DNA of 9,630 nucleotides from CAYGZL01 sp964354345 (GTDB lineage Bacteria > Chloroflexota > Anaerolineae > Anaerolineales > UBA4823): NCBI GenBank assembly GCA_964354345.1, contig CAYGZL010000103.1, forward strand, positions 1 to 9,630, given 5' to 3'. Every line of letters begins with the position of its first letter. Position 1 is the stretch's first letter. Shown here in pieces: positions 1 to 6,293 of this stretch. The notes beneath the pieces were generated by a model that was not told the origin of the DNA, ran no database searches, and worked only from the letters and a program-made list of their open reading frames with translations. The position numbers and the translations under genes were made by a program.

Positions 1-1950
1 ACCAGTGTCCAGGTCCACTTCTACCTCCACCGCCTGGGCGCCGACCGTGTAATGCACCACCCCGCGCGGTCCTTGTCCAGTCTCGGCGTCCAGACCGGTG
101 ACATAGGTGGGCATGAAGGTCCCGCGCCCGAGCACCGGTCCACCCACCCAACCCTGGTTGTTGGGCAAAGAGATACCGTAGATTACGATATCTTTGAGCG
201 GAAGCGCTTCCTCGGTTTTATAGGAGATCACCTTGCCTTCTATAATGTCCAGGTCGTCAATATTTTCATTCCAGGCCTTGGCGACCATCTCCAGAATTTG
301 CCGGCGCGCATCCCGCGCCGCAGCGGTGACGGCGTTACCCATGCTCCAGGTCAACCGGCTGGCTACGGTTTGCCACTCGTAAGGGCTGTAGTTCGTGTCG
401 AGGGGGGTATTCACCCGCACATCCTCGATTGGTACGCCCAGGGCCGCGGCTGCCATCTGCGCGGCGATGGTGAAGGAGCCCTGACCGAGCTCTTGCCCAC
501 CGACGCTGACTGTTACCGTGCCGTCTTCGTTCAGGGCAACTCTGGCGGATGAGCCTGCGTTAGGAGGCATGGCCGGGGCCTTCCACATCAGAGCAATGCC
601 CTTGCCGCGCCGTTTATTTGGGGCGGATGGCGGATCTTTACGACCCCACCCGATCGCTTCAGCGGCCTTGACCAGGCACTCCGTCATTCCGGTGGGATGC
701 ATGATCATGCCGGTGACCAGCGTGCAGCCGGTTTTGACGCAATTGATCTTGCGGAACTGCACCGGGTCCATCCCGATCGCGTGAGCCAGCTCATCAATAC
801 ACTGCTCCAGCCCGATGTGCATCTCGGGCATGCCAAAGCCGCGCATCGGTCCACCGACCGGGTGGTTGGTGTAGACGCAGTAGCTATCGGTCTTGACATT
901 CGGCACATCATATGGACCACTGCTGCTGTAGCCAGCGGCGCGCGTGATGTTGACGCCATACTCGGTATAGGCGCCGCCGTCCCAGTAGAAGGTATTTTCC
1001 ATCGCCAGCAGGCGCCCATCCGCGGTACAACCCATCTTGAAATGGGCCACCAATCCCTGGCGGACGAAAGCGGTGTAGAACTCCTCTTCGCGCGTCAGGC
1101 GCAGTTTGACCGGGCGACCTTTGGTCTTCATGGCGATGGCGACAGCCATGGCTTCCATGCTGACGCCGGCCTTGCTGCCAAAACCGCCGCCCACGAACGG
1201 TGCAATCACCTGCACATCGGATTGTGAAATCCCAAGCGCCTTGGCGATCAGGTTGCGCTGGGCGAAGGGCGATTGTGAGCTGCCCCATAGCGTCACCTTG
1301 CCGTTCTCATCGACGCGGGCGATGGCGATATGGGTCTCAATCGGGACATGCTGGATGTGAGGCACACGGTAGGTGCGCTCGATCACCGTGGCGCATTGCG
1401 CCCAGGCAGCCGCGACATCGCCTTTGCGGATGCGGAAATGGTTGGATATGTTGCTGCCTGGCTGAGGAAAGATGAAGTTGGCGACTTCATACTGCCCCAG
1501 GTCAGGGTGGAGCAAAGGCGCATCCGGGCTGGCGCCCAACTCGGGATCGAAAACCCCGGGCAGTGGCTCATACTCCACCTCGATCAGGTCGAGTGCTTGC
1601 TCCGCGATCGCCTCGGAGACGGCTGCCACACCCGCCACCGGATCGCCGACATAGCGCACGCGTTCGCGGCAGAAGATGTGCCGGTCCTGCAAATAGAGAC
1701 CGATATAGCCAGGGAACTCGTCGCCGGTGATGACCGCTTTGACGCCGGGTAGGGTGCGGGCTTTGCTAGCGTCGATGCGCTTGATGAGTGCATGGGGCAC
1801 CGGGCTGCGTTTAATGCGCGCATACAGCAAACCTGGCCCGAACTGCAGGTCGTCGGCGAACAGGGCTGCACCGATCACCTTCTCGCGGGCATCGACACGC
1901 GGGACGCTGTCGCCGATTGGATGGGGGATGGGGGTGGGAAATGCATCCAT
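1..1950 (-). CDS. Xanthine dehydrogenase-family molybdenum hydroxylase, molybdopterin-binding large subunit (3' end beyond window)
   Basis: This is the catalytic Mo subunit of a three-subunit xanthine dehydrogenase/aldehyde oxidase-family enzyme, which hydroxylates a heterocycle or aldehyde with water and passes electrons to the 2Fe-2S and FAD partners. The frame is open for 650 codons from ATG at 1950 to the window edge; members are usually about 750-790 residues, so the C-terminus with the catalytic Glu motif is not visible. An a/b hammerhead domain fills roughly residues 15-135. Cofactor motifs are GGGFGSK (254-260), PMRGFGMPE (368-376) and GGQELGQG (484-491). The residue after GGGFGSK is Ala261, where bovine xanthine oxidase has purine-binding Glu802. 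Arg337 may match Arg880, and Phe372 matches Phe914. The Shine-Dalgarno sequence GGGAGG lies 4 bases before the ATG. Its partner subunits lie upstream, but a toxin-antitoxin module intervenes. The family is certain; the substrate is not. Confidence 0.95.
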   Translation of the reverse strand, partial: MDAFPTPIPHPIGDSVPRVDAREKVIGAALFADDLQFGPGLLYARIKRSPVPHALIKRIDASKARTLPGVKAVITGDEFPGYIGLYLQDRHIFCRERVRYVGDPVAGVAAVSEAIAEQALDLIEVEYEPLPGVFDPELGASPDAPLLHPDLGQYEVANFIFPQPGSNISNHFRIRKGDVAAAWAQCATVIERTYRVPHIQHVPIETHIAIARVDENGKVTLWGSSQSPFAQRNLIAKALGISQSDVQVIAPFVGGGFGSKAGVSMEAMAVAIAMKTKGRPVKLRLTREEEFYTAFVRQGLVAHFKMGCTADGRLLAMENTFYWDGGAYTEYGVNITRAAGYSSSGPYDVPNVKTDSYCVYTNHPVGGPMRGFGMPEMHIGLEQCIDELAHAIGMDPVQFRKINCVKTGCTLVTGMIMHPTGMTECLVKAAEAIGWGRKDPPSAPNKRRGKGIALMWKAPAMPPNAGSSARVALNEDGTVTVSVGGQELGQGSFTIAAQMAAAALGVPIEDVRVNTPLDTNYSPYEWQTVASRLTWSMGNAVTAAARDARRQILEMVAKAWNENIDDLDIIEGKVISYKTEEALPLKDIVIYGISLPNNQGWVGGPVLGRGTFMPTYVTGLDAETGQGPRGVVHYTVGAQAVEVEVDLDTG

Positions 1951-1970
1951 GAAACCTCCCGGTTAAATAA

Positions 1971-2327
1971 TTAATCTACCTCGCGTGGTTCGGTCAATAG
2001 ATGGATCCCATCAAATATCTGGTTTATCCGAGTGTGCGACAAAGAGCCAATATATTCAACGAGTTGGTTCTTATCAACAGTAAATAGTTGGGATACAACA
2101 ATGACGCTTTGCTTGGGTAAATTGGCCTCTTCTGCATCCAAAAGCACATTACCCGGGGCATTGGCGCGAGCCAGGTTGGAGGTCAAAGCGCAGACGACGA
2201 CAGTGTTGATGCGGCTGCGGTTAAATAAATTATTCTGGATGACAACATGCGGATGCGTGTAGCCGGGTTCTGAGCCCAAAGACTCACCCAATTCAATCCA
2301 ATAGATATCACCCTGGTTGATTACCAT
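1971..2327 (-). CDS. MazF/PemK-family endoribonuclease toxin
   Basis: This 118-residue protein matches the PemK/MazF fold throughout. It opens with the family start QGDIYWIEL (5-13), then GSEPGYTHPHVVIQNN (18-33), the CALTSNL strand (46-52), and the SVIVVSQLFTVDK core in the second half. Such toxins cleave mRNA and are neutralised by a cognate antitoxin. From memory, it aligns without gaps in the first 33 residues to Bacillus subtilis MazF. The conserved Thr is kept (Thr49), but the catalytic Arg25 position is His25; His here is also seen in some PemK-like subfamilies. The start overlaps the antitoxin stop by 7 bases (ATGGTAA), a typical translationally coupled pair, with GAGGG just upstream as ribosome site. 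Base composition is more AT-rich than the hydroxylase genes on either side. Only 20 bases separate its stop from the Mo-subunit start. Confidence 0.93.
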   Translation of the reverse strand: MVINQGDIYWIELGESLGSEPGYTHPHVVIQNNLFNRSRINTVVVCALTSNLARANAPGNVLLDAEEANLPKQSVIVVSQLFTVDKNQLVEYIGSLSHTRINQIFDGIHLLTEPREVD

Positions 2328-2575
2328 TCGCCCTCGACGATGCGCCGATGCGAGCGGCGCGTTCGGGTCAGGCGTTGCTGGTCAGCATAATCCGGTTCAG
2401 TGGCATACGCCTGGTTTAATTTTTCAAGTAATTTCTGGTTTTGGTGGCGTTCCAGGTATTCTTCAACCGCTATGCCGACTAAGGCGCTACGCGAAATGTT
2501 TAGCTGGCGAGCCAGCTTTTCAACCTGCTCAAAAAGGGTTTCTTGGATTGAAATGGCAGTTTTTATGGTTGACAT
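2321..2575 (-). CDS. Ribbon-helix-helix (CopG/MetJ-Arc-type) antitoxin
   Basis: An 84-residue protein with the antitoxin architecture. The N-terminal strand KTAISI and two helices (about residues 5-45, including LFEQVEKLARQLNISRSALV) form a ribbon-helix-helix DNA-binding dimer domain. The charged C-terminal tail (about 46-84), rich in Arg and ending VEGEW, is the usual toxin-binding part. It should bind and inhibit the downstream MazF-like toxin and repress its own promoter. Its last codons overlap the toxin start. No good Shine-Dalgarno sequence precedes the ATG at 2575; the leader is very AT-rich. A promoter and an inverted repeat lie just upstream, as expected for an autoregulated module. 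Confidence 0.9.
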   Translation of the reverse strand: MSTIKTAISIQETLFEQVEKLARQLNISRSALVGIAVEEYLERHQNQKLLEKLNQAYATEPDYADQQRLTRTRRSHRRIVEGEW

Positions 2576-2600
2576 AATATTATACCCATTATCTTCTATT

Positions 2601-2620
2601 TAGTATTACCTATTATACTA
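2601..2620. repeat. Inverted repeat overlapping the antitoxin promoter, possible operator
   Basis: TAGTAT (2601-2606) and its exact complement ATACTA (2615-2620) are separated by 8 bases. The repeat covers the candidate -10 box of the toxin-antitoxin promoter. Ribbon-helix-helix antitoxins usually bind such short palindromes to repress their own operon; binding here is inferred. Confidence 0.45.
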
Positions 2621-2641
2621 CCAATCATACGACCAAAGCAA
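2601..2641 (-). promoter_or_regulatory. Candidate promoter of the toxin-antitoxin module
   Basis: Reading the minus strand, TTGCTT (2641-2636) and a perfect TATAAT (2617-2612) are separated by 18 bases, giving a leader of about 30 bases before the antitoxin ATG. The -35 matches consensus at only three positions. A second TATAAT lies directly before the ATG (about 2576-2586) but would start transcription inside the gene. The stretch 2576-2655 is markedly AT-rich compared with the flanking enzyme genes. If active, this promoter could also drive the Mo-subunit gene downstream. Confidence 0.45.
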
Positions 2642-2655
2642 ATGGGATTTCCAGA

Positions 2656-3135
2656 TTAACCCCTCACTAACTCCTGTTGCCGGCGGGCAGCATCTTTGAC
2701 TGCGTCGATGATCCGCAAATAGCCCGTGCAGCGGCATAAATTGCCCACCAGCGCCTCCCGAATATCCTCATCGCCTGGCTCAGGCATGCGGTTGAGCAGC
2801 GCCCGGGCGGAGATGAGCATACCGGGGGTGCAGAAGCCGCATTGCACACCGCCATGCTTGATGAAGGCTTTCTGCACTGGATCGAGTACGCCATCCTGTG
2901 CCAGGCCTTCCACGGTGACGATCGTTGCGCCGTCGCATTCGACCGCCAGCACCATGCAGCTATTCACTGGCTCGCTATCCAGCAGCACCGTACACGCCCC
3001 ACACTCGCCCGCGCTGCAGCCGTTCTTGGTGCCAGTCATGGCCAATTTATCGCGTAGCATCTGTAACAGGGTCATCTGGGAAGGAACATCCACCTGCTCC
3101 CACTCACCGTTGATTTTCACCATAATTCGATGCAT
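2656..3135 (-). CDS. Xanthine dehydrogenase-family 2Fe-2S subunit (CoxS/XdhC type)
   Basis: This is the small iron-sulfur subunit that relays electrons from the Mo centre to FAD. Counting from the upstream GTG at 3141, the plant-type ferredoxin cluster ligands are C42, C47, C50 and C62 (GCSAGECGAC, then SC). The second, four-helix domain holds C101, C104, C136 and C138 (CGFCTPG and NLCRCTGY). All eight cysteines of the family are present and the length of about 160 residues is normal. The start is ambiguous. GTG at 3141 has the GAGGTG ribosome site only 4 bases away, while ATG at 3135, two codons on, has a spacing of 10, so 3135 is preferred. The site overlaps the stop of the FAD-subunit gene, indicating translational coupling. 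The Mo-subunit gene that normally follows directly is displaced about 700 bases by a toxin-antitoxin module. Confidence 0.96.
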   Translation of the reverse strand: MHRIMVKINGEWEQVDVPSQMTLLQMLRDKLAMTGTKNGCSAGECGACTVLLDSEPVNSCMVLAVECDGATIVTVEGLAQDGVLDPVQKAFIKHGGVQCGFCTPGMLISARALLNRMPEPGDEDIREALVGNLCRCTGYLRIIDAVKDAARRQQELVRG

Positions 3136-3144
3136 GCTCACTGT

Positions 3145-4056
3145 TCACCTCGCATCCCGGGTGGCCTGCATTCGCGCCCAGGTTTTCTCTAACGCCCGCT
3201 GCGTAAGCACACCCACCATTGCCTTGCGGTAGCGCACGCTGCCACGCACATCATCGATGGGCTGACAGGCTTCCTGCGCTATGCGACCGGCAGCCTGGAA
3301 GGCGACCGCGCCAGGAGGGTGGGTGCTGAGATATTCTTCGACTGCCGGAACCAGCAGTGGAAGCGGAGCGACTGAAGCCAGCGCCAACCGGAAGCGGAAG
3401 CCGGACGCGGCGGTTGGATCTGGCCAGGCCAGGGCGGTCACGCCGACAATGGAGAGATCGCTCCAGGTGTTGCGTCCGAGCTTGAGATACGCGCCCGCAC
3501 AGCCAGGTTTTGGCGGGGGAAGGTGCAAGACGACAGCGATGTCGCCTGGTTGTAAAACCGTCTTCCCCGGGCCAAGAAAGAAATTTGACAGACGAACCAT
3601 GCGCCGACCATCCACTCCGTGGACTTCGAGCATACCATCGAATGCCAGGCAGGCGCCGATCGTATCGCCCGCGGGGGAGGCATTGCAAATATTCCCCACC
3701 ACTGTGGCGCGAGTGCGCAGTTGATAAGAAGCTACGCTCCGGCAGGCTTCGGCTACAAGAGGATAATGAGTCTGGACTACTACAGACGCGATCACCTGGT
3801 TCATGTTGACCGCCGCGCCGAGGCTCAAGCCCATTATTGGGGAATACTCCAGCCTGCCAACGCCATCGAGCTTCTTGACATCCACCAGGTACTTATCATG
3901 CCAGAAACCGTCGCGCATGCGGACGAAGATATCTGTGCCGCCCAGCAGAGGACGGGATTGGCCGGGGTGATCGGCTAAAAACCGGCTGGCTTCCTGCAGA
4001 GTGGCCGGCCGGATATAGTCAAATTCAGGGAGTTCAGGGTGGGCATTGATCGTCAT
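3145..4056 (-). CDS. Xanthine dehydrogenase-family FAD-binding subunit (CoxM/XdhB type)
   Basis: The medium subunit of the molybdenum hydroxylase, which takes electrons from the 2Fe-2S clusters and gives them to NAD or another acceptor. Two FAD motifs are visible: LLGGTDIFVRMRDG near residues 37-50 (pyrophosphate loop) and TVVGNICNASPAGD near 118-131, the second classic glycine/serine loop. The C-terminal third is the usual CO-dehydrogenase flavoprotein C-terminal domain. No 4Fe-4S insertion of the 4-hydroxybenzoyl-CoA reductase type is apparent. The frame opens at ATG 4065, but the only Shine-Dalgarno sequence (GGGAGA, 4070-4065) touches that codon. The ATG at 4056 sits 8 bases beyond it, giving 303 residues, and is preferred. 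The stop overlaps the ribosome site of the 2Fe-2S gene. Confidence 0.94.
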   Translation of the reverse strand: MTINAHPELPEFDYIRPATLQEASRFLADHPGQSRPLLGGTDIFVRMRDGFWHDKYLVDVKKLDGVGRLEYSPIMGLSLGAAVNMNQVIASVVVQTHYPLVAEACRSVASYQLRTRATVVGNICNASPAGDTIGACLAFDGMLEVHGVDGRRMVRLSNFFLGPGKTVLQPGDIAVVLHLPPPKPGCAGAYLKLGRNTWSDLSIVGVTALAWPDPTAASGFRFRLALASVAPLPLLVPAVEEYLSTHPPGAVAFQAAGRIAQEACQPIDDVRGSVRYRKAMVGVLTQRALEKTWARMQATRDAR

Positions 4057-4064
4057 TAAGGGCA

Positions 4065-4070
4065 TCTCCC
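4065..4070 (-). promoter_or_regulatory. Ribosome binding site that decides the FAD-subunit start
   Basis: On the minus strand GGGAGA is directly followed by the in-frame ATG at 4065 only in an overlapping position, so it cannot serve that codon. It lies 8 bases before the second in-frame ATG at 4056, which is therefore the likelier start. Confidence 0.6.
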
Positions 4071-4076
4071 GGAAAA

Positions 4077-4111
4077 GTAGGGGAGATTTTGTTCGGAAAA
4101 ATCTCCCCTAC
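4077..4111. repeat. Perfect 14-bp palindrome (REP-like or terminator/attenuator)
   Basis: GTAGGGGAGATTTT (4077-4090) is followed by a 7-base loop and its exact complement (4098-4111). It lies in the 70-base gap between permease and FAD-subunit genes. Read on the minus strand, it forms a GC-based hairpin followed by only four T residues (CTACTTTTCC), so it could be a weak terminator or attenuator, or a processing site that separates permease from enzyme expression. The blunt GTAGGGG...CCCCTAC form also resembles dispersed palindromic repeats of bacterial genomes. Whether it is repeated elsewhere cannot be seen here. Confidence 0.85.
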
Positions 4112-4126
4112 AGCCTATGGATAGAT

Positions 4127-5614
4127 TTACAGGTTGATGTTTTCTCGATCCTGCACGCCAAATAACCTGGGTGGGAGTAATAGGAAGATCAGGTTAACCA
4201 GGATACCCACGATCGCTGAGAATACGATCGCCGGGATGCCGTTCGGGAAAAGAGCGGGAATTGGGAAGGGGTACATACCATTCGGTAACCCGATTGCGCC
4301 GCCAATGCCGGTCACCAGGATGATCGCGCCAACCGCCAGCTGGCGCGGCTCAAACAGGTTGACCTTTTCGGATTGGATCAGGGCGATCCCTTGCATGCCG
4401 ATCACGCCAAACAGGTAGATGGACAGACCACCGGTGACCGCCACAGGCAGCGTACCGACCAGGGCGGACAGCGTGCCGACAAAACCGAGCAGGATGGCGA
4501 TGACGCCGGCGCAGATCAAGACCGGGACGGAGTAGCAGCGGGTGATGGCCATCAGGGAGTTATTCTCGCCGTAGTTGGTGCCAGCGCAGCCGCCCAGGAA
4601 ACCGACCACCAGATCATCGCTGCCATCCGCAACCAGGTTCAGGCCGATCAGCTTCTTGATTTCTAATGGGGCGCGACCCAGCTCCTTGGCAAGCTGATCA
4701 ATGTACAGGCTCATCTGGTACAGGTGCGCCGTGCTTTCCGGGATAGTGGCGATGGCGATCAAAGCGATGCTCAGGAAAGCACCCCAGGCCTGACCGCTAC
4801 CAAACGCCGGCAGAGTCACGCGCGGTAGTTGTAAGACGGGAGTGGTGATTACATCGTTGAAATATTTGATCCATTGCAGCTTGTCTGGAGTTGCAACGGC
4901 GCCAAATTGAATCAGACCAAAAGGTATCGAGATGAGATAACCAAAAATCGCTCCTAACAGAACTGGCAGCATGCCCAGCAGACCTTTTCCCTGCAGGTAG
5001 ACGCTGAAGATGATCGTCGCCAACAAGGTCAGCAAGGAGACGACCCAAAATCTCCAGGCTTCAGGAGCGAATTTATCCAATACCTCCTTTGGTGCACCAC
5101 CCACTGTTGCGGAGCCGTTGGCCATTGTGATTGCAGTATAGGAAAGGGCAATCCCGATCACAATCGCCACGCTGCCCGTGATGACAGCCGGGAGTACTTT
5201 ATCCAATCCCTCCTTGCCGATGCGCATGATCAGCAAGCCGACCAGGATTTCCACAATGGCGGTGCCCATAATGCCAACCTGAACAACGCTTACGCCGTCA
5301 CGGCAATAACTCATAGTGGCATCCGTGAAACAGTCTTTCGCCACGATATTCATGGTGGAAATTACGACGGCGATATAACTAAAGCTGGAGCCATAATAGA
5401 GTGGGATCTGGCGACCAGTGACGAACAGGGCAACGATGGTACCCAGGCCACTGGCTAACAGGGTCGTACTGATATCAAATTTGGTTAAAATGGCCACCAG
5501 GACGGTGGCGGGGAACATGGTCAACACCTGCTGGAAGCCCAGGCTGAGCAACGCGCCAAGACGTGGACGATCAGCTGGCAGGTAACCGACGATACTGGCT
5601 TTTGCAGTGCTCAT
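4127..5614 (-). CDS. NCS2-family nucleobase permease, UraA-like (uracil/xanthine permease family)
   Basis: A 495-residue inner-membrane symporter with the expected 14 hydrophobic spans, importing a nucleobase with protons. Diagnostic parts are YYGSSFSYIAVV (73-84, third span), PESTAHL (292-298) with Glu293 and His297 in the E-x3-H spacing of UraA Glu241/His245, and the NCS2 signature region YGENNSLMAITR (348-359), whose Glu350 matches UraA Glu290. Xanthine and urate transporters usually have Gln at that position, so the sequence leans to the uracil-type subgroup. The signature normally reads [Q/E/P]-N-x-G; here the Gly is Ser353. An extra loop between about residues 90 and 110 holds two Cys (95, 104). 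A strong AAGGAG lies 6 bases before the ATG. It is first in the operon with the molybdenum hydroxylase, suggesting it imports that enzyme's substrate. Confidence 0.93.
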   Translation of the reverse strand: MSTAKASIVGYLPADRPRLGALLSLGFQQVLTMFPATVLVAILTKFDISTTLLASGLGTIVALFVTGRQIPLYYGSSFSYIAVVISTMNIVAKDCFTDATMSYCRDGVSVVQVGIMGTAIVEILVGLLIMRIGKEGLDKVLPAVITGSVAIVIGIALSYTAITMANGSATVGGAPKEVLDKFAPEAWRFWVVSLLTLLATIIFSVYLQGKGLLGMLPVLLGAIFGYLISIPFGLIQFGAVATPDKLQWIKYFNDVITTPVLQLPRVTLPAFGSGQAWGAFLSIALIAIATIPESTAHLYQMSLYIDQLAKELGRAPLEIKKLIGLNLVADGSDDLVVGFLGGCAGTNYGENNSLMAITRCYSVPVLICAGVIAILLGFVGTLSALVGTLPVAVTGGLSIYLFGVIGMQGIALIQSEKVNLFEPRQLAVGAIILVTGIGGAIGLPNGMYPFPIPALFPNGIPAIVFSAIVGILVNLIFLLLPPRLFGVQDRENINL

Positions 5615-5700
5615 AGCTACTCCTTTTAGGATAAATCAGTTGGTTTACGAAATGAAGAATGCCAGGTCGTTTTTAATTAATCTGTGGAAGGTTCACCTCC

Positions 5701-5730
5701 TCTAGAGAAAGCCAGTCCAGGATTTGTTAA
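5701..5730 (-). promoter_or_regulatory. Candidate promoter for the permease-hydroxylase operon
   Basis: On the minus strand TTAACA (5730-5725; five of six consensus bases) is followed after 18 bases by TCTAGA (5706-5701; three of six). This would give a leader of about 80 bases ahead of the permease ATG. The -10 is poor and other AT-rich choices exist nearby, so this is only a candidate. Confidence 0.28.
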
Positions 5731-5873
5731 CGTACGGTACATCATGGTTAATAACACCAATCCTTGAATTAAGACACCCCTGATTTTCCATTCTACCGGT
5801 TACAATTGATCAGTTACACAGCGGCGCGAGCCTCTCCGCCATCTGGAACAACACACTTATTATTCGTTAATCT

Positions 5874-5904
5874 TTGAAAAATGACAATAGGTAGATGTCA
5901 TTAT
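5874..5904 (+). promoter_or_regulatory. Candidate promoter with embedded inverted repeat (operator?)
   Basis: TTGAAA (5874-5879) and CATTAT (5899-5904) form a possible -35/-10 pair with a 19-base spacer. The inverted repeat AATGACA (5880-5886) / TGTCATT (5896-5902), with a 9-base centre, fills the spacer. That is a standard place for a repressor to block polymerase. The leader would be about 25 bases before the ATG at 5937. The spacing is slightly long and the boxes imperfect. Confidence 0.33.
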
Positions 5905-5936
5905 CTTCAGGTGATTTTCATCCTTATGAGGCGGCT

Positions 5937-6284
5937 ATGCAAATCAATGGTGGTTTGATCGTCGTGATCGGTGCAGTGACTTTTTTCTATATCCGTCTGA
6001 TCCTTATCCAACGTGAGCGGATAAAACAAGTTCAAAGGACATCCGATCGGAGTGGGAAGAATAAATCGAAGAAGACTGGCGCATCCGAGCCACGGACGCT
6101 GATGAAATACTCGATCCTGAGCCCCAAACTGCGCGACCGGATGATCGGTCTTGCCGGTGCGCTCTTGATTGGCGTGGGTGCACTGCTATACGCCCAGGTT
6201 ATTCCCTGGCTGGCTGCCCAGGGGAATTGGTGGATCCCATCTGCGCTGGGGATCGTGATGTTTAGCTGGCTGTTCCAGCTCTAG
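5937..6284 (+). CDS. Small three-helix membrane protein, function unknown
   Basis: The frame opens at ATG 5895 (129 residues), but that codon lies inside an inverted repeat and has no well-spaced ribosome site. ATG 5937 follows TGAGG by 5 bases, giving 115 residues, and is preferred. From that start, residues 4-24 (GGLIVVIGAVTFFYI...) form one membrane span. A highly basic stretch (about 25-55, rich in Lys, Arg and Ser) follows. Two further spans are near 69-90 (MIGLAGALLIGVGALLYAQVI) and 97-115, the protein ending inside or just after the last span (FSWLFQL). The basic loop should face the cytoplasm. It does not resemble a family I can name. A zinc-ribbon membrane protein gene follows 9 bases later, so the two are probably co-transcribed. 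Confidence 0.75.
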   Translation: MQINGGLIVVIGAVTFFYIRLILIQRERIKQVQRTSDRSGKNKSKKTGASEPRTLMKYSILSPKLRDRMIGLAGALLIGVGALLYAQVIPWLAAQGNWWIPSALGIVMFSWLFQL

Positions 6285-6293
6285 GAGGCGCGC

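Larger units (their letters stand above)
5615..5936. other. Divergent intergenic region between permease and plus-strand genes
   Basis: About 320 bases with no convincing gene, AT-rich compared with the coding parts. It must hold the promoters for the minus-strand permease/hydroxylase operon and for the plus-strand small-gene pair. A second Shine-Dalgarno-like GAGGAGGTG (minus strand, about 5704-5696) has no start codon at working distance. No purine-riboswitch core was recognised in the permease leader. Confidence 0.7.

Noticed and set aside
52..1752. Several plus-strand open frames of 60-176 codons
   Set aside because: All are antisense to the Mo-subunit gene, which has continuous family similarity on the minus strand.
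1951..2655. Transposon or IS footprint around the toxin-antitoxin module
   Set aside because: No transposase, no terminal inverted repeats and no clear target-site duplication could be found at the module borders.
5696..5704. Strong Shine-Dalgarno-like GAGGAGGTG on the minus strand
   Set aside because: No start codon with an open frame lies 5-12 bases downstream; read as chance or as leader sequence.
5720..5763. Possible imperfect leader hairpin (GGATT/AATCC plus TGTTA/TAACA with a 2-base bulge)
   Set aside because: Long loop, a bulge and AT-rich pairing make it no better than chance; it also overlaps the candidate -35, so a riboswitch or attenuator is not supported.
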